19,150 bases of DNA. It comes from Planctomycetaceae bacterium. Lineage in GTDB: Bacteria; Planctomycetota; Planctomycetia; Pirellulales; UBA1268. The stretch covers positions 1-19,150 of the forward strand of contig CACORA010000035.1 in NCBI GenBank assembly GCA_902629495.1, read 5' to 3'. The number at the start of each line of letters is the position of its first letter. Position 1 is the stretch's first letter. The position numbers and the translations under genes are program-made. The notes below the pieces were generated by a model. That model saw only the letters and a list, made by a program, of their open reading frames with translations. It had not been told where the DNA came from and did no database searches. This document shows positions 7,016-16,086 of this stretch, one piece after another.

Positions 7016-8509
7016 ATGAAAAAAGAACCTTCGTTTCAGTATTACGCGTCGAGTGTACACACTACAACTCAGCACGATCTTAGTTCCTTCCAAACAGATG
7101 CACTTGTTGTATTTCTTTCTGAGGGTGATGTTGGGCGTGGGAAAGCGTCAGAGATCGATCAGGCAACGAATGGGCTCCTCTCAAAGCTGATAGAACAAGG
7201 CGAACTATCAGGAGAACGCTACCAGTGCACATCACTCTTTGAGCCTGCTGGGCTCACCGCTTCACACCTCCTCATTGTTGGTCTTGGAAAACGTGAACAC
7301 GTTGACGCAGGCGTTCTTTTTCGAGCAGCATCATCCGCATCCCGTCAATTAGCAACTTCTCCTCGCTCAATAGTTACATTCGTTGCGGATGCTCATTGGA
7401 CTGACACACAAATGGAGCAGGCTGTCGCTGGCGCAATGTCTGGCATGATCGGGCAGGACCTTTATAGATCAAAAAAGAAACAAGTGCCTTTTGGGAAGAT
7501 GATTTGGATCAGTGGAAAAAAAGATGAAGTTCATAATGGCAGCCTGCTGGGTGACGGGGTAAACCTTGCCCGTCATCTTGTAAATCTAGCACCTGATGAT
7601 CTCTACCCAGAATCATTTGCTGAGCATGCACGTGCCGCTGCAAGTAAAACAGGCATGGAAATTGAAGTCTGGGATGAGAAAAAACTTGCTCAAGAAGGTT
7701 GTAGAGCAATGCTTGCAGTTGGTCGTGGAAGCTATCGGCCACCAAGACTTGTGCTTATGCATTACAACGGCCGTAACGACTCATCTCAACCGGACATCGC
7801 ACTCGTTGGAAAAGGTGTCACCTTTGATTCAGGTGGACTTTCTCTCAAAACTCCTGATGGCATGCTACATATGAAGTGCGACATGGCTGGAGGAGCCACC
7901 ATGTTATCCGCTGCCTCTACTATTGCAGCCATGAAGCTGCCAATTAATCTTGTCGCTGCAATTGGCCTTGTTGAAAATATGACTGGGTCAGCTGCGTACA
8001 AATTGGGGGATGTTATTACTGCTCGCAGTGGGACAACGGTTGAGATTCATAATACGGATGCAGAAGGACGGGTTGTGCTTGCCGATGTCCTCGATGTTGT
8101 TCGTAGCATGAATACAAAACGAATCATTGATGCCGCAACGCTCACTGGTGCTTGTGTTGTTGCACTGGGATTAGACGTTGCAGGACTATTCACAAACAAC
8201 CAATCTCTTTGCGACCACGTAACAAAGTCCGCCCACGACATGGGTGAACCCGTATGGCAATTACCAATGTTCCCTGAATATGACAGCCAAATCAAAAGCG
8301 AAGTGGCTGACATTAAAAACGTCGGAGATGGACGCTGGGGTGGTGCAATAACGGCAGCAAAATTCTTGGAGCAGTTTGTTGGAGACACTCCATGGACTCA
8401 TATCGATATTGCTGGCCCTGCCTTTGCAGAAAGACCCAGACCATGGATTGATGGAGGGGGTACAGGTGCTCTTGTACGAACACTAATCTCGCTTGCTCGC
8501 AGCTTATAA
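7016..8509 (+). CDS. pepA: Leucyl aminopeptidase (M17 family, PepA)
   Basis: This cytosolic two-metal aminopeptidase removes N-terminal residues from peptides. At 497 residues it is close to the 503 of E. coli PepA. The C-terminal catalytic domain carries VGKGVTFDSGG (264-274), the MKCDMAGGAT stretch (286-295) and the family signature NTDAEGR (346-352). The expected metal ligands Lys266, Asp271, Asp289, Asp348 and Glu350 are all present, as are the catalytic Lys278 and Arg352, each four positions from its E. coli counterpart. The N-terminal domain (about 1-170) is more variable. I chose ATG 7016 because AAGGA at 7004-7008 sits seven bases upstream. An earlier ATG at 6980 overlaps the stop of the RND gene as ATGA and would add 12 residues by translational coupling. 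The frame also extends to 6950. It converges with pepF downstream. Confidence 0.95.
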   Translation: MKKEPSFQYYASSVHTTTQHDLSSFQTDALVVFLSEGDVGRGKASEIDQATNGLLSKLIEQGELSGERYQCTSLFEPAGLTASHLLIVGLGKREHVDAGVLFRAASSASRQLATSPRSIVTFVADAHWTDTQMEQAVAGAMSGMIGQDLYRSKKKQVPFGKMIWISGKKDEVHNGSLLGDGVNLARHLVNLAPDDLYPESFAEHARAAASKTGMEIEVWDEKKLAQEGCRAMLAVGRGSYRPPRLVLMHYNGRNDSSQPDIALVGKGVTFDSGGLSLKTPDGMLHMKCDMAGGATMLSAASTIAAMKLPINLVAAIGLVENMTGSAAYKLGDVITARSGTTVEIHNTDAEGRVVLADVLDVVRSMNTKRIIDAATLTGACVVALGLDVAGLFTNNQSLCDHVTKSAHDMGEPVWQLPMFPEYDSQIKSEVADIKNVGDGRWGGAITAAKFLEQFVGDTPWTHIDIAGPAFAERPRPWIDGGGTGALVRTLISLARSL

Positions 8510-8510
8510 A

Positions 8511-8527
8511 GAAAACACCTTTGTGTT
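8511..8527 (-). terminator. Weak terminator-like hairpin between convergent pepA and pepF
   Basis: AACAC (8514-8518) and GTGTT (8523-8527) form a five-pair stem with a 4-base loop in the 22-base gap between the two stop codons. Read on the minus strand, the stem is followed by a T-rich TTCTTT run, so it best fits a terminator for pepF. On the plus strand there is no T run. The stem is short and A/T-rich, so termination here is only suggested. Confidence 0.35.
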
Positions 8528-8531
8528 CATT

Positions 8532-10340
8532 CTAAAGAAGCGTCTCTAACTCATTGACAAGATCAGCAAATCGTGTCAATGCTGTGGCAACAGGCTGAGG
8601 TTTTTCAAGATCAACCCCTGCATCTCGCAATAATTCTAGCGGCCACTTGGAACAGCCTCCTTGAAGAAACTTCTTGTACGCTGAAAGTTCTGCTGCACCA
8701 CCCTCTACAACGTTCTCTGCTAGGCTAATAGCAGCAGCCAAACCAGTGGCATATTTGTAGACATAAAATGCACTATAGAAATGTGGGATTCTGAGACACT
8801 CCAACTCGAGTTCATCATCTATTGCAAAATCGGAACCAAAATATGCATCAAGTAAGCCTCGGTATGTTTGACGGATACTGTCAAGAGTCAGTGGCTCCCC
8901 CGACTCGACCAAAGCATGACTTTGTCTTTCAAATTCAGCAAACATCGTTTGACGAACAATTGTTGATCGAATTGAATCAATCTCTCTACAAATAATCGCT
9001 GCTTTTGCTTGCGGTGATGTTGCTTTTTGGAGAAGCATTCGCGTGAGTAGCTGTTCGTTAAATGTGCTTGCTACTTCTGCCACAAATATCGTGTAGCCAG
9101 CATATTGGAATGGTTGAGCCTTACTCGACATTCGCGTATGCATAGAATGCCCAGCCTCATGCGTAAGAGTAAAAACATGCTCAATCGCTTCTTCTTGGAA
9201 ATTCATCAGGATATATGGATCAGAATCATACGTACCCGAACTAAACGCCCCTGATTGCTTGCCTTTGTTTGGATAGCGGTCACACCATCTACCCCTAAGC
9301 CCTCCCTCGAGCTCTGAGCAGTACGTGCCTCCCAATGGTTGGAGCGATTCAAGAATCACATCAACAGCTGCATCCCAGGAATGATGTTGCTCCAACTCGG
9401 GCACAAGAGGAACATAGCAGTCGTAATGATGGATAGCATCCAAACCTAGAACTCGTTTTCGAAGGCTGAAATATTGATGCACCACCGGCAAGTGCTCTCG
9501 CACCGCGGCAATGAGCTGATCGTACACCGCAAGTGGCACGTTATCTGCAAAAAGTGCTGCTTCCACCGCACTCGAATAATTACGAACTCGAGAAGCATAG
9601 ACATCTCGTTCATTGGAGCCAGAAAGTGTTGCCGCAAGGGTATGTGCATGACTTTCATACTGCTCATAAAACTTTTTGAAAGCAGTGCACCGCACCTCTG
9701 CAGAACTATCGTGAAGTAATGTGATGAATGTTGCATTCGAGAGTTCAACCTGCTCTCCACTTCCATTCACTACAGTACCAAATTTCATATCTGCGTCCGT
9801 GAGCTGACGAAACACCTTGCCGGCAGTACCAGCAAATGTTCCCTGCATGGCGAGTATCTTTTCCTCACTTTCAGAAAGCACGTGTGGTCGGGTACGAGTC
9901 AATCGTTCAAGTAATAATCGGTATTCATCCAAGATCGGAAGCTCTATCCATTCACTCAGAGTCTCTGAAGGTATTGCCATGATTTCTGGCTGGATAAAAC
10001 TTGCTTTTTCATTCGCTCGTGTGGCAACATGCTGAAATCGGCCTATCATTCGCTGTGCGTCTGGTGCAGCTTGATCCTCAGTAGCTCGAAGATGGGCATA
10101 CGTTCCAAGCCGATCTCCTTCTCGTTCCATCTCGAGATCAAAAGCCAAGCACGCCGCAAGTCTTGCGGCATCTGTTTTGAGCGTGCCAACAAATGCATCA
10201 TATTCGGGAATACGTTTTTCCCATGCTGCCAGCGACTCTTCCCACATTGAGTCCGAATGAAAAAGACTAGCAAGATCCCAAGTGTTTTCTAACTTGACAT
10301 CTTCACGGGATGGCAACGATTTCACATTTGATTTATTCAC
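8532..10340 (-). CDS. pepF: Oligoendopeptidase F (M3B zinc metallopeptidase)
   Basis: This 602-residue protein has the usual PepF length. The zinc site HEAGH lies at 394-398, followed by the family SMH. A likely third ligand, Glu422, is in FVAEVAS, 27 residues after the first glutamate. The substrate-contacting tyrosine region FYSAFYVYKYATG is near the C-terminus. The N-terminus (WDLASLF, 21-27) is also typical. PepF cuts short peptides of roughly 7-17 residues in the cytosol and helps recycle peptides. The start is GTG at 10340, supported by GGAAAGGA six bases upstream. It is the last gene of the ATPase-permease-DUF4340-fabH-pepF run, 79 bases after fabH, and a stem-loop lies just before its ribosome binding site. 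A specific link to the ABC system is not evident. Confidence 0.95.
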   Translation of the reverse strand: MNKSNVKSLPSREDVKLENTWDLASLFHSDSMWEESLAAWEKRIPEYDAFVGTLKTDAARLAACLAFDLEMEREGDRLGTYAHLRATEDQAAPDAQRMIGRFQHVATRANEKASFIQPEIMAIPSETLSEWIELPILDEYRLLLERLTRTRPHVLSESEEKILAMQGTFAGTAGKVFRQLTDADMKFGTVVNGSGEQVELSNATFITLLHDSSAEVRCTAFKKFYEQYESHAHTLAATLSGSNERDVYASRVRNYSSAVEAALFADNVPLAVYDQLIAAVREHLPVVHQYFSLRKRVLGLDAIHHYDCYVPLVPELEQHHSWDAAVDVILESLQPLGGTYCSELEGGLRGRWCDRYPNKGKQSGAFSSGTYDSDPYILMNFQEEAIEHVFTLTHEAGHSMHTRMSSKAQPFQYAGYTIFVAEVASTFNEQLLTRMLLQKATSPQAKAAIICREIDSIRSTIVRQTMFAEFERQSHALVESGEPLTLDSIRQTYRGLLDAYFGSDFAIDDELELECLRIPHFYSAFYVYKYATGLAAAISLAENVVEGGAAELSAYKKFLQGGCSKWPLELLRDAGVDLEKPQPVATALTRFADLVNELETLL

Positions 10341-10354
10341 GAGTATTCCTTTCC

Positions 10355-10377
10355 GTTCTCAACGAGGCACCGAGAAC
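10355..10377 (-). other. Stem-loop in the fabH-pepF spacer
   Basis: GTTCTC (10355-10360) and GAGAAC (10372-10377) form a perfect six-pair stem with an 11-base loop. On the minus strand it ends only a few bases before the GGAAAGGA ribosome binding site of pepF. There is no T run, so it is not an ordinary terminator. It could protect an mRNA end or tune pepF translation; that role is inferred from position only. Confidence 0.35.
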
Positions 10378-10419
10378 ACCAATCCTCATCCACACATCCG
10401 AAGCACAGTGTCCGTATCA

Positions 10420-11442
10420 CTACAACTTCCAAACTGCACTTCCCCAGGCCAGACCGCCACCAAAACCACAAATTACGATTGTACTGCCTGGGCCCACGCG
10501 GCCAGCACGCCACGCCTCATCAAGGGCTAAAGGAATTGAACCACTTGAAGTATTACCGTAACGATCCAAATTCATAAACATTTTGTCTTTGGGTATTGAT
10601 AACGCTGATCGCACACCTTCTAGAATTCGAGCATTCGCCTGATGAAGAATAAAAAGATCCACATCTTCAAAAGATAACTCCGCACGCTCAACAACCTGCC
10701 GCACATTCTTTTCAACAAGACGAATCGCCCACTTGAAAACAGCCCGACCTTCCATTTGCATAAACTGATCGCCACGCGCAGCACCTTCAGGTGTAACTGG
10801 CTGCCGCGACCCGCTCATTGGACAAACGAGTAAGTCGGCTCCTCGACCATCCGAGCCAAGAGAATGGGACAGCAACCCCTCATTTTCTTTGCCAGTTGCC
10901 TCTAGAAGCACTGCACCTGCCCCATCACCAAACAGTGGCCACGTTTTGATATCCGCCGGATTTGCGACTCGAGAATTCGTATCCACACCCACAACAAGCG
11001 CAAACCGACTCGCTCCTGATGCCAAAAACTGAGCTGCCGTAATAAGACCATAGGCAAACCCTGCGCACGCCGCCGTAACATCCATGGCTGGGGCATCGAG
11101 ATCAAGGGCCTCTTGCACAATGCATGCAGTGGACGGCAGGCACGTATCTGGTGTAAACGTCCCAAGTATCAGCAGATCGATAGACTTTGAATCAACACCT
11201 GACTGAGCACAGGCTTTTTGTGCAGCTGAAATCGCAAGATCGCTGCTCGCAGTTTCTAGAGAAGCATGTCGCCGCTCATGAATGCCAGACCGCTCAACAA
11301 TCCACTCTGGATCACAACCAAGGTGCATCAAATCAGCATTTGTCACGACATTATCAGGAACTTCGCTGCCTATTCCCCTCAGTCGGAAACCTAGGGTTTG
11401 CCCATAACGAGACGCTCTCGGCGAAGTTAGGATGTCGGACAT
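10420..11442 (-). CDS. fabH: Beta-ketoacyl-ACP synthase III (FabH)
   Basis: FabH condenses an acyl-CoA primer, usually acetyl-CoA, with malonyl-ACP to start type II fatty-acid synthesis in the cytosol. The 340-residue sequence contains the full catalytic triad: Cys126 in TAACAGF, His267 in LHQANARI and Asn297 in YGNTSSGS. GDGAGAVLL (172-180) and the C-terminal GFGGGLAWGS are also typical. It is slightly longer than the 317 residues of E. coli FabH because of about 17 extra N-terminal residues. The ATG at 11442 lies 15 bases after the TAA of the DUF4340 gene, with only a weak GGCGAG upstream, so translation may depend on the preceding gene. No other fatty-acid genes are visible here, and its place behind a Gld-like ABC module is unusual compared with classical fab clusters. 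Since primer choice sets the branching of lipids, it could supply particular envelope lipids; that is inference. Confidence 0.95.
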   Translation of the reverse strand: MSDILTSPRASRYGQTLGFRLRGIGSEVPDNVVTNADLMHLGCDPEWIVERSGIHERRHASLETASSDLAISAAQKACAQSGVDSKSIDLLILGTFTPDTCLPSTACIVQEALDLDAPAMDVTAACAGFAYGLITAAQFLASGASRFALVVGVDTNSRVANPADIKTWPLFGDGAGAVLLEATGKENEGLLSHSLGSDGRGADLLVCPMSGSRQPVTPEGAARGDQFMQMEGRAVFKWAIRLVEKNVRQVVERAELSFEDVDLFILHQANARILEGVRSALSIPKDKMFMNLDRYGNTSSGSIPLALDEAWRAGRVGPGSTIVICGFGGGLAWGSAVWKL

Positions 11443-11457
11443 CTGAGCTCGCCGAGG

Positions 11458-13242
11458 TTACTTGGTTTCTTCTTCGTTTTCAGTAGGCTTTTTCTGAATG
11501 ACTGCATTTCTCTCAAGGCGAATTTTTTCACATTCAGCGTCAGAAACAACGTAGTACCAATCTGCAAAACGCGCATTCAGTTCACGGACCTTTTTTTGTG
11601 CTGCCTCTATTTTCCCATCATACTCTTCCTGCTTAAGACGGTTTTCTCGTTCCACTCGCCTCCGCTCCTCGAGAGCAGCCTGCGCATCAGCTTCTGCTTC
11701 ATCAGCTTTTTTCAGCGCCTCTGCAGCTGTATCTTTCTTGGTGGAATCTTTTTCTTCAAGCTCTGATGAATCTGAATTCACCTCATTCTTCTTTTCTTTT
11801 TGATCATTTTTTTCTTGTTCAATACTCGGCTGCTCACCCTCAACCGAATCATCTGCTTTCTCAGTCTCGTCACTCGCTGGCGTTGCCTTTTCTTCCAGCT
11901 CTTTGTCCTCCTCTGAGCCTTCAGCATCTTTTTCCTTTTTTTCTCCAGCCTTTTTCTCTTCTTTTTCAGAGGCAGGCATATCTGGCAATTCTTCCATTTC
12001 TGGCTTTGGAAGCAGGCTTTCATTTACACGAGCCATAACAAGTAGGTATCGGCCGCTTGTTTCACCACCATCTGCATTCGTATCGCTTTTCTCTCCAACA
12101 TCAGATTGTCCTTCAACTGCTGTTGTTGGGGAACCAAATCGCAACACGTACTCAACGCCGTCTTTCATTCCCACGATCGTCTGACCATCCGTAGAGAGTA
12201 TTTCTCCACTTTGAAGCGGCAGAAAACCTCGCTGCTGCATCGAAGCAACAGCTTCTGGATCGCCAGTAAACTGCTCCGCTGCCTTGAGATCCGCACTCAG
12301 ACCAGAAGGCTTACGAGCGACATCAATTATTTTTAGATCTCCGAGAGCATTTCGAAGATCATTCAGTTTGGCAGAAGCAAGTTCCTCATCCTCTGCAAGA
12401 GACTCTTTTTTAGGCTTTTTATCCTCACCAAACGCCTCAAGAGAGTCGAGTGACCACTCCCCTCCCTGATCGTCATATGAAAGGCTGATGCGGCTTTTCC
12501 GCTGCTGCTCAACCATCAAACGCCCATTCGACTCCACAGCACCAAGCGTATAGTCATCGAGTTCGATTTGATGCACATCCCAAGGGGATAGTTGCAGTAA
12601 ATCTTTTTCAATCCAATCCCCGAAACGACTCGAAAACTTTGAGGTATCTAGTTCCACCCGATACACCCTGTCTTGCCCTGCCTTGCGTACAAACCGAAGA
12701 GTCCGACCACCCTCCGAGCCTCCGGGGCGCTTGTCTTCTTTTCCGATAACTAGACCCGCTAGCTTTGCCCCAGACGCATCGCGGATTTCAATCAGTTGCC
12801 CAATGCCTGTCATCCCTGGCTGAATCTTGTCAGCGTCTGGCTCGATAACCCCATAGGTTTCATGATCACCTGGCGAGTCACTCACTACTTCTAAAATCGG
12901 TCGATCGATAAGTTCCGTCGCTGCCACCGCAAGTTGATCCTTCGCGTCAGCAGGATAATTTTGCTGTGATGGCAGCACCCATACACCGCCAGCCTTGACA
13001 ACCTTGAACGGCTGAAGCGTCGCCAGTTCATCATCGTATGTAAGAATTTCCAAACTCGATGCTTTTCCAGCATCCGAAAACTGAGGAAAAAGAAGCCGCT
13101 CTGCTTCCGGCTCCACTTCCTTGTTCTTAAATCGTGGTTGCGCAATAGCCCCCAAAAGAAGCATGCCAATGCCCACACAAACGAAAACAAATGTTTTTCG
13201 CATGACTGGAGACGTTGGGTCCGTTGCACTGTGCTCATCCAT
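11458..13242 (-). CDS. DUF4340 protein with Glu/Lys-rich insert, partner of Gld-like ABC system
   Basis: This 594-residue protein has one N-terminal membrane helix (about 16-35) and is probably anchored in the inner membrane with the rest outside. Residues 40-250 show the DUF4340 pattern (LTYDDELATLQPFKV, WIEKDLLQLSPWDVHQIEL), a family often encoded next to GldG-like ABC components. Residues 418-550 are a long, very charged Glu/Lys/Asp-rich stretch, probably disordered turning into coiled coil, which separates the folded part from a conserved-looking tail LNARFADWYYVVSDAE (555-570). I use ATG 13242; the frame begins one codon earlier at TTG. GGGAG lies eight bases before the ATG. It follows the permease gene after 42 bases and precedes fabH by 15. 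The function is unknown. A substrate-binding or scaffold role beside the transporter is the natural guess. Confidence 0.85.
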   Translation of the reverse strand: MDEHSATDPTSPVMRKTFVFVCVGIGMLLLGAIAQPRFKNKEVEPEAERLLFPQFSDAGKASSLEILTYDDELATLQPFKVVKAGGVWVLPSQQNYPADAKDQLAVAATELIDRPILEVVSDSPGDHETYGVIEPDADKIQPGMTGIGQLIEIRDASGAKLAGLVIGKEDKRPGGSEGGRTLRFVRKAGQDRVYRVELDTSKFSSRFGDWIEKDLLQLSPWDVHQIELDDYTLGAVESNGRLMVEQQRKSRISLSYDDQGGEWSLDSLEAFGEDKKPKKESLAEDEELASAKLNDLRNALGDLKIIDVARKPSGLSADLKAAEQFTGDPEAVASMQQRGFLPLQSGEILSTDGQTIVGMKDGVEYVLRFGSPTTAVEGQSDVGEKSDTNADGGETSGRYLLVMARVNESLLPKPEMEELPDMPASEKEEKKAGEKKEKDAEGSEEDKELEEKATPASDETEKADDSVEGEQPSIEQEKNDQKEKKNEVNSDSSELEEKDSTKKDTAAEALKKADEAEADAQAALEERRRVERENRLKQEEYDGKIEAAQKKVRELNARFADWYYVVSDAECEKIRLERNAVIQKKPTENEEETK

Positions 13243-13284
13243 CAAAAAATCTCCCAGAATTTTTCAAAATATTTTTGCATGAAA

Positions 13285-16056
13285 TTATCGCAAACGTGTT
13301 TTGGCTACACCTTCGCGCTCTTTAGCTCGACGTCGAAAGAAAACCATAAAAGCAACCACTAACGGTGGAATCGGCGGCAAAAGAACAGCCAGCCACTTCT
13401 GCCGATCCTGCTCCTGACGAATCTTACTCTCAAGCTTTCGCTCGACATCATCAATATCTGAATCACGTTTTCGCCTCAATTGCTCTAATTTTGTATCAAG
13501 ACGGCGCTGAGCAAGCCGCTGACGACTTGCCAGTTGCTGAACAGCCTGCATAGCAGCCTGCGGATCAGCATCTCCTTGCGTTTCCATGTCCTTGATTTTC
13601 TTTTCGAACTCACCCACTTCCTTCTGCATCTCAGCATTAGCATCTTGTTCAGCCTTATCAAAATCTGCCAGAGATGCTGCTCGCAGAAGGTCCGCCTGCT
13701 CTCGAGATTCGGCAACGGCATCTTCTATTCGCTCTAACGTACGATGCTTTGGCTTCCTCTTACGAATTTCGATAAAACGATCATCATCAGCCAAAAAATC
13801 AAGCACATTCAGCACAAAGGAAACGTTATCAAAATCAAGACCAAAAACCTCATCTGGACGATTTCGAAGTCCAAAAATACGCCCCTCCATCAAATCAATA
13901 TCAGTAACTACGACAGCACGAATTGGTTTGGGCAACTCCGTGAGTTCAGCTTCGTCAACACTCTCCTCTGTAATTTCATTTGTAGCAGCGGGCTGTCTCT
14001 CAACAAATGCAGCAAGCACCATTGCCTGCTTGCCTGGCTGCTCGAAATTACGAAGCATTCTCATGTCACCAGGGTTCGCCATAATCTGGTTAACATCGAT
14101 CGTTCCTGAACGACTTGACGTTTGCGCAAGAGGCACCCATTCAATATTGGCTGCGTCATCTTTTGAGAGAGCACCCGGAAAAGGAAATAACACCTCCTGC
14201 AAACCGGAGGTAATGGGCTGCTCTTCATTGAAACCTGCGACAGATTTTCCTTTTTCAAGATCTCTTAGATTTGCATCAATGAAGACAAACTCACTCGGCA
14301 ACTCAAGTTTGATATGCGGATTGTAATCCTGCCAAATAACAAAAGGGCTGGAGCCCATTTGCCCCATTGCTGGCCGTCCTCCGGAGGCTAACTTCACACC
14401 CAATGTCTGCCACAATTGATTGATATCACCTTTTGGCTGTCCTTGCTGACCCCCAAACATAGCCATTGGCCCACCTGGACTTCGGCGCGGCTGAGATGTG
14501 CCCGGCACCCCCATCATGAGCACCGGAAGAGGATCCTCGAACACCGCTGTTGGCTGCCCACCTGCAACAGCCGCAACAAAGTGTCCCATCTGCTCAGGCC
14601 CCAGCGAAGACGGCTGCACTGCCAAAAGAACATCATAACTTTCAGTGATCGGTGCTGATGCATCAACTTGCACCACATCATATTGCTTCTCCAACTCCTC
14701 AAGAACTGGCTGCCGTGGACTCTGCTGACCAGAGGCCATGTCGAATCCTCCAAACAGATTTGCATCCGTTGACAGAACACCCAACCGCTTTCGCTTTTGC
14801 TGCGCCACAGTAGAGATAGAGCGAATCAACTCGTATTCAACAGGAGTCCCTGTGTCAAAAAATGGAACAATAACTTTCTCCAGGCCACATTGAAAAGCAC
14901 ATCCAAGAAAAATCTGCTCCTCCCGATAGGCACCTCGAACTCTGGACATTACAGTCACAGGCTCAATCCCGAACTGCTGACTTGCTAAAGAGGCCGCTTC
15001 AGTTTTTGGCTCGGTATCAATAACTTGAACTTGAACTTTACCTCGCCCGAGACGCTCAAACTGTCTTAACATGTTCAGTAGAGTAAGTCTTGTCTGAGCA
15101 TAATCCTCTGGAACCGTAGGACTCACATACGCAGTAATCTTTATCGGCCGAGGTGCTTCAAGCGTCGCAAGCAACTTTCGAGTATCCGTCGCAAGTGAAC
15201 TGATTTGCTCAGCCGACAGATCAGCCCTCACGTCAAGGCTTCGAAAAAGAAGTACTGCTCCCATCGCGGCTATTGCAACGCCAAAGGTACGAACCAGGTA
15301 GTGCACTCCCATCTGACTACCATCACGGCGACCAGTCCAGTGCCTCCTCCCAATCAAGACCATGGCGACATACAAACAAATAGACGCAATACCAACAAAA
15401 TAGGAGATGCTACTGAGACTAACGATGCCTCTACCAAAATCTGAAAAGTGTTCTGACAGGCTCCAGCTACGAACACGCTCTGCCCACTGAGGACCCATCA
15501 CTGAGCTGGCCTGATCAGCTACGACAAGAGGAGCATTGAACAGCAGGCCAAGAATGAAAGCGACTGTTAGGTTGCTTGTCAAAAAACTGGCGACCATTCC
15601 AATCGCCAACATTGCTAAACCAGTAAACCAGTAACCGAGGTAATTTGAGAGAAAAAGGCCTCCATCCGGCGTACCCCATCGCAGCAGAATAACAAGGTTA
15701 CAAACACAGGAAAAAAGGAGGGCGACTGTAAAAATTCCAACAGCGGCCAAATACTTCCCAAAGACAACCTCAAGGTCACTCGCTGGAATTGTGAGCAACA
15801 GTTCATCTGTTCCTTGCCTTCTCTCATCAGCCCACACACTCATTGTGATTGCTGGCACGAAGACGAGCAGAATATACGGCAGATATCTATTAAGTTGATC
15901 GAGGTTCGCTAGATTTGAGTTAAAGAATTCAGGTGGCCAGAAGGCAGCCAATGAACCGAGCAAGACAAACACACAGATAAAGACATAGCCTGTGGGATTT
16001 GAAAAATAGGAAACAAAGTTTCTCTTAAATACAGCATCCAGTACGTACCACTTCAT
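13285..16056 (-). CDS. ABC-2 permease fused to GldG-like domain
   Basis: This 923-residue fusion starts with a six-helix ABC-2 permease (about 1-240) containing the usual DERRQGTDELLLTIP and GKYLA motifs (77-103). A seventh helix (about 254-272) leads into a GldG-like external domain (273-760) with the family opening DLSAEQISSLATDTRKLL. Inside this domain is a Gly/Met/Gln/Pro-rich stretch (about 512-570). A charged coiled coil (about 775-885) follows, then a final helix (888-907) with a basic tail. In Bacteroidetes, GldF (permease) and GldG are separate proteins that work with the ATPase GldA, originally tied to gliding. Homologues occur in many non-gliding bacteria, so motility should not be assumed. 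The ATG at 16056 has AAAGGA nine bases upstream, and the ATPase gene ends 30 bases before. Together with the ATPase and the DUF4340 protein it likely forms one membrane complex. Substrate unknown. Confidence 0.9.
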   Translation of the reverse strand: MKWYVLDAVFKRNFVSYFSNPTGYVFICVFVLLGSLAAFWPPEFFNSNLANLDQLNRYLPYILLVFVPAITMSVWADERRQGTDELLLTIPASDLEVVFGKYLAAVGIFTVALLFSCVCNLVILLRWGTPDGGLFLSNYLGYWFTGLAMLAIGMVASFLTSNLTVAFILGLLFNAPLVVADQASSVMGPQWAERVRSWSLSEHFSDFGRGIVSLSSISYFVGIASICLYVAMVLIGRRHWTGRRDGSQMGVHYLVRTFGVAIAAMGAVLLFRSLDVRADLSAEQISSLATDTRKLLATLEAPRPIKITAYVSPTVPEDYAQTRLTLLNMLRQFERLGRGKVQVQVIDTEPKTEAASLASQQFGIEPVTVMSRVRGAYREEQIFLGCAFQCGLEKVIVPFFDTGTPVEYELIRSISTVAQQKRKRLGVLSTDANLFGGFDMASGQQSPRQPVLEELEKQYDVVQVDASAPITESYDVLLAVQPSSLGPEQMGHFVAAVAGGQPTAVFEDPLPVLMMGVPGTSQPRRSPGGPMAMFGGQQGQPKGDINQLWQTLGVKLASGGRPAMGQMGSSPFVIWQDYNPHIKLELPSEFVFIDANLRDLEKGKSVAGFNEEQPITSGLQEVLFPFPGALSKDDAANIEWVPLAQTSSRSGTIDVNQIMANPGDMRMLRNFEQPGKQAMVLAAFVERQPAATNEITEESVDEAELTELPKPIRAVVVTDIDLMEGRIFGLRNRPDEVFGLDFDNVSFVLNVLDFLADDDRFIEIRKRKPKHRTLERIEDAVAESREQADLLRAASLADFDKAEQDANAEMQKEVGEFEKKIKDMETQGDADPQAAMQAVQQLASRQRLAQRRLDTKLEQLRRKRDSDIDDVERKLESKIRQEQDRQKWLAVLLPPIPPLVVAFMVFFRRRAKEREGVAKTRLR

Positions 16057-16086
16057 TGATGAGAATCCTTTACCCGTATACTTCTA

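Noticed and set aside
11778..12023. Lys/Arg-rich 81-codon frame on the minus strand
   Set aside because: It is an out-of-frame reading of the Glu/Lys-rich repeat-like part of the DUF4340 gene; biased composition keeps several frames open there.
13265..13277. CAAAA/TTTTG inverted repeat between the permease and DUF4340 genes
   Set aside because: It is an AT-only stem apart from its end pairs, too weak to assign a role.
13586..14326. 246-codon open frame on the plus strand
   Set aside because: It lies wholly antisense to the permease-GldG gene, is Ser-rich with no family-like motif, and the minus-strand frame is clearly coding.
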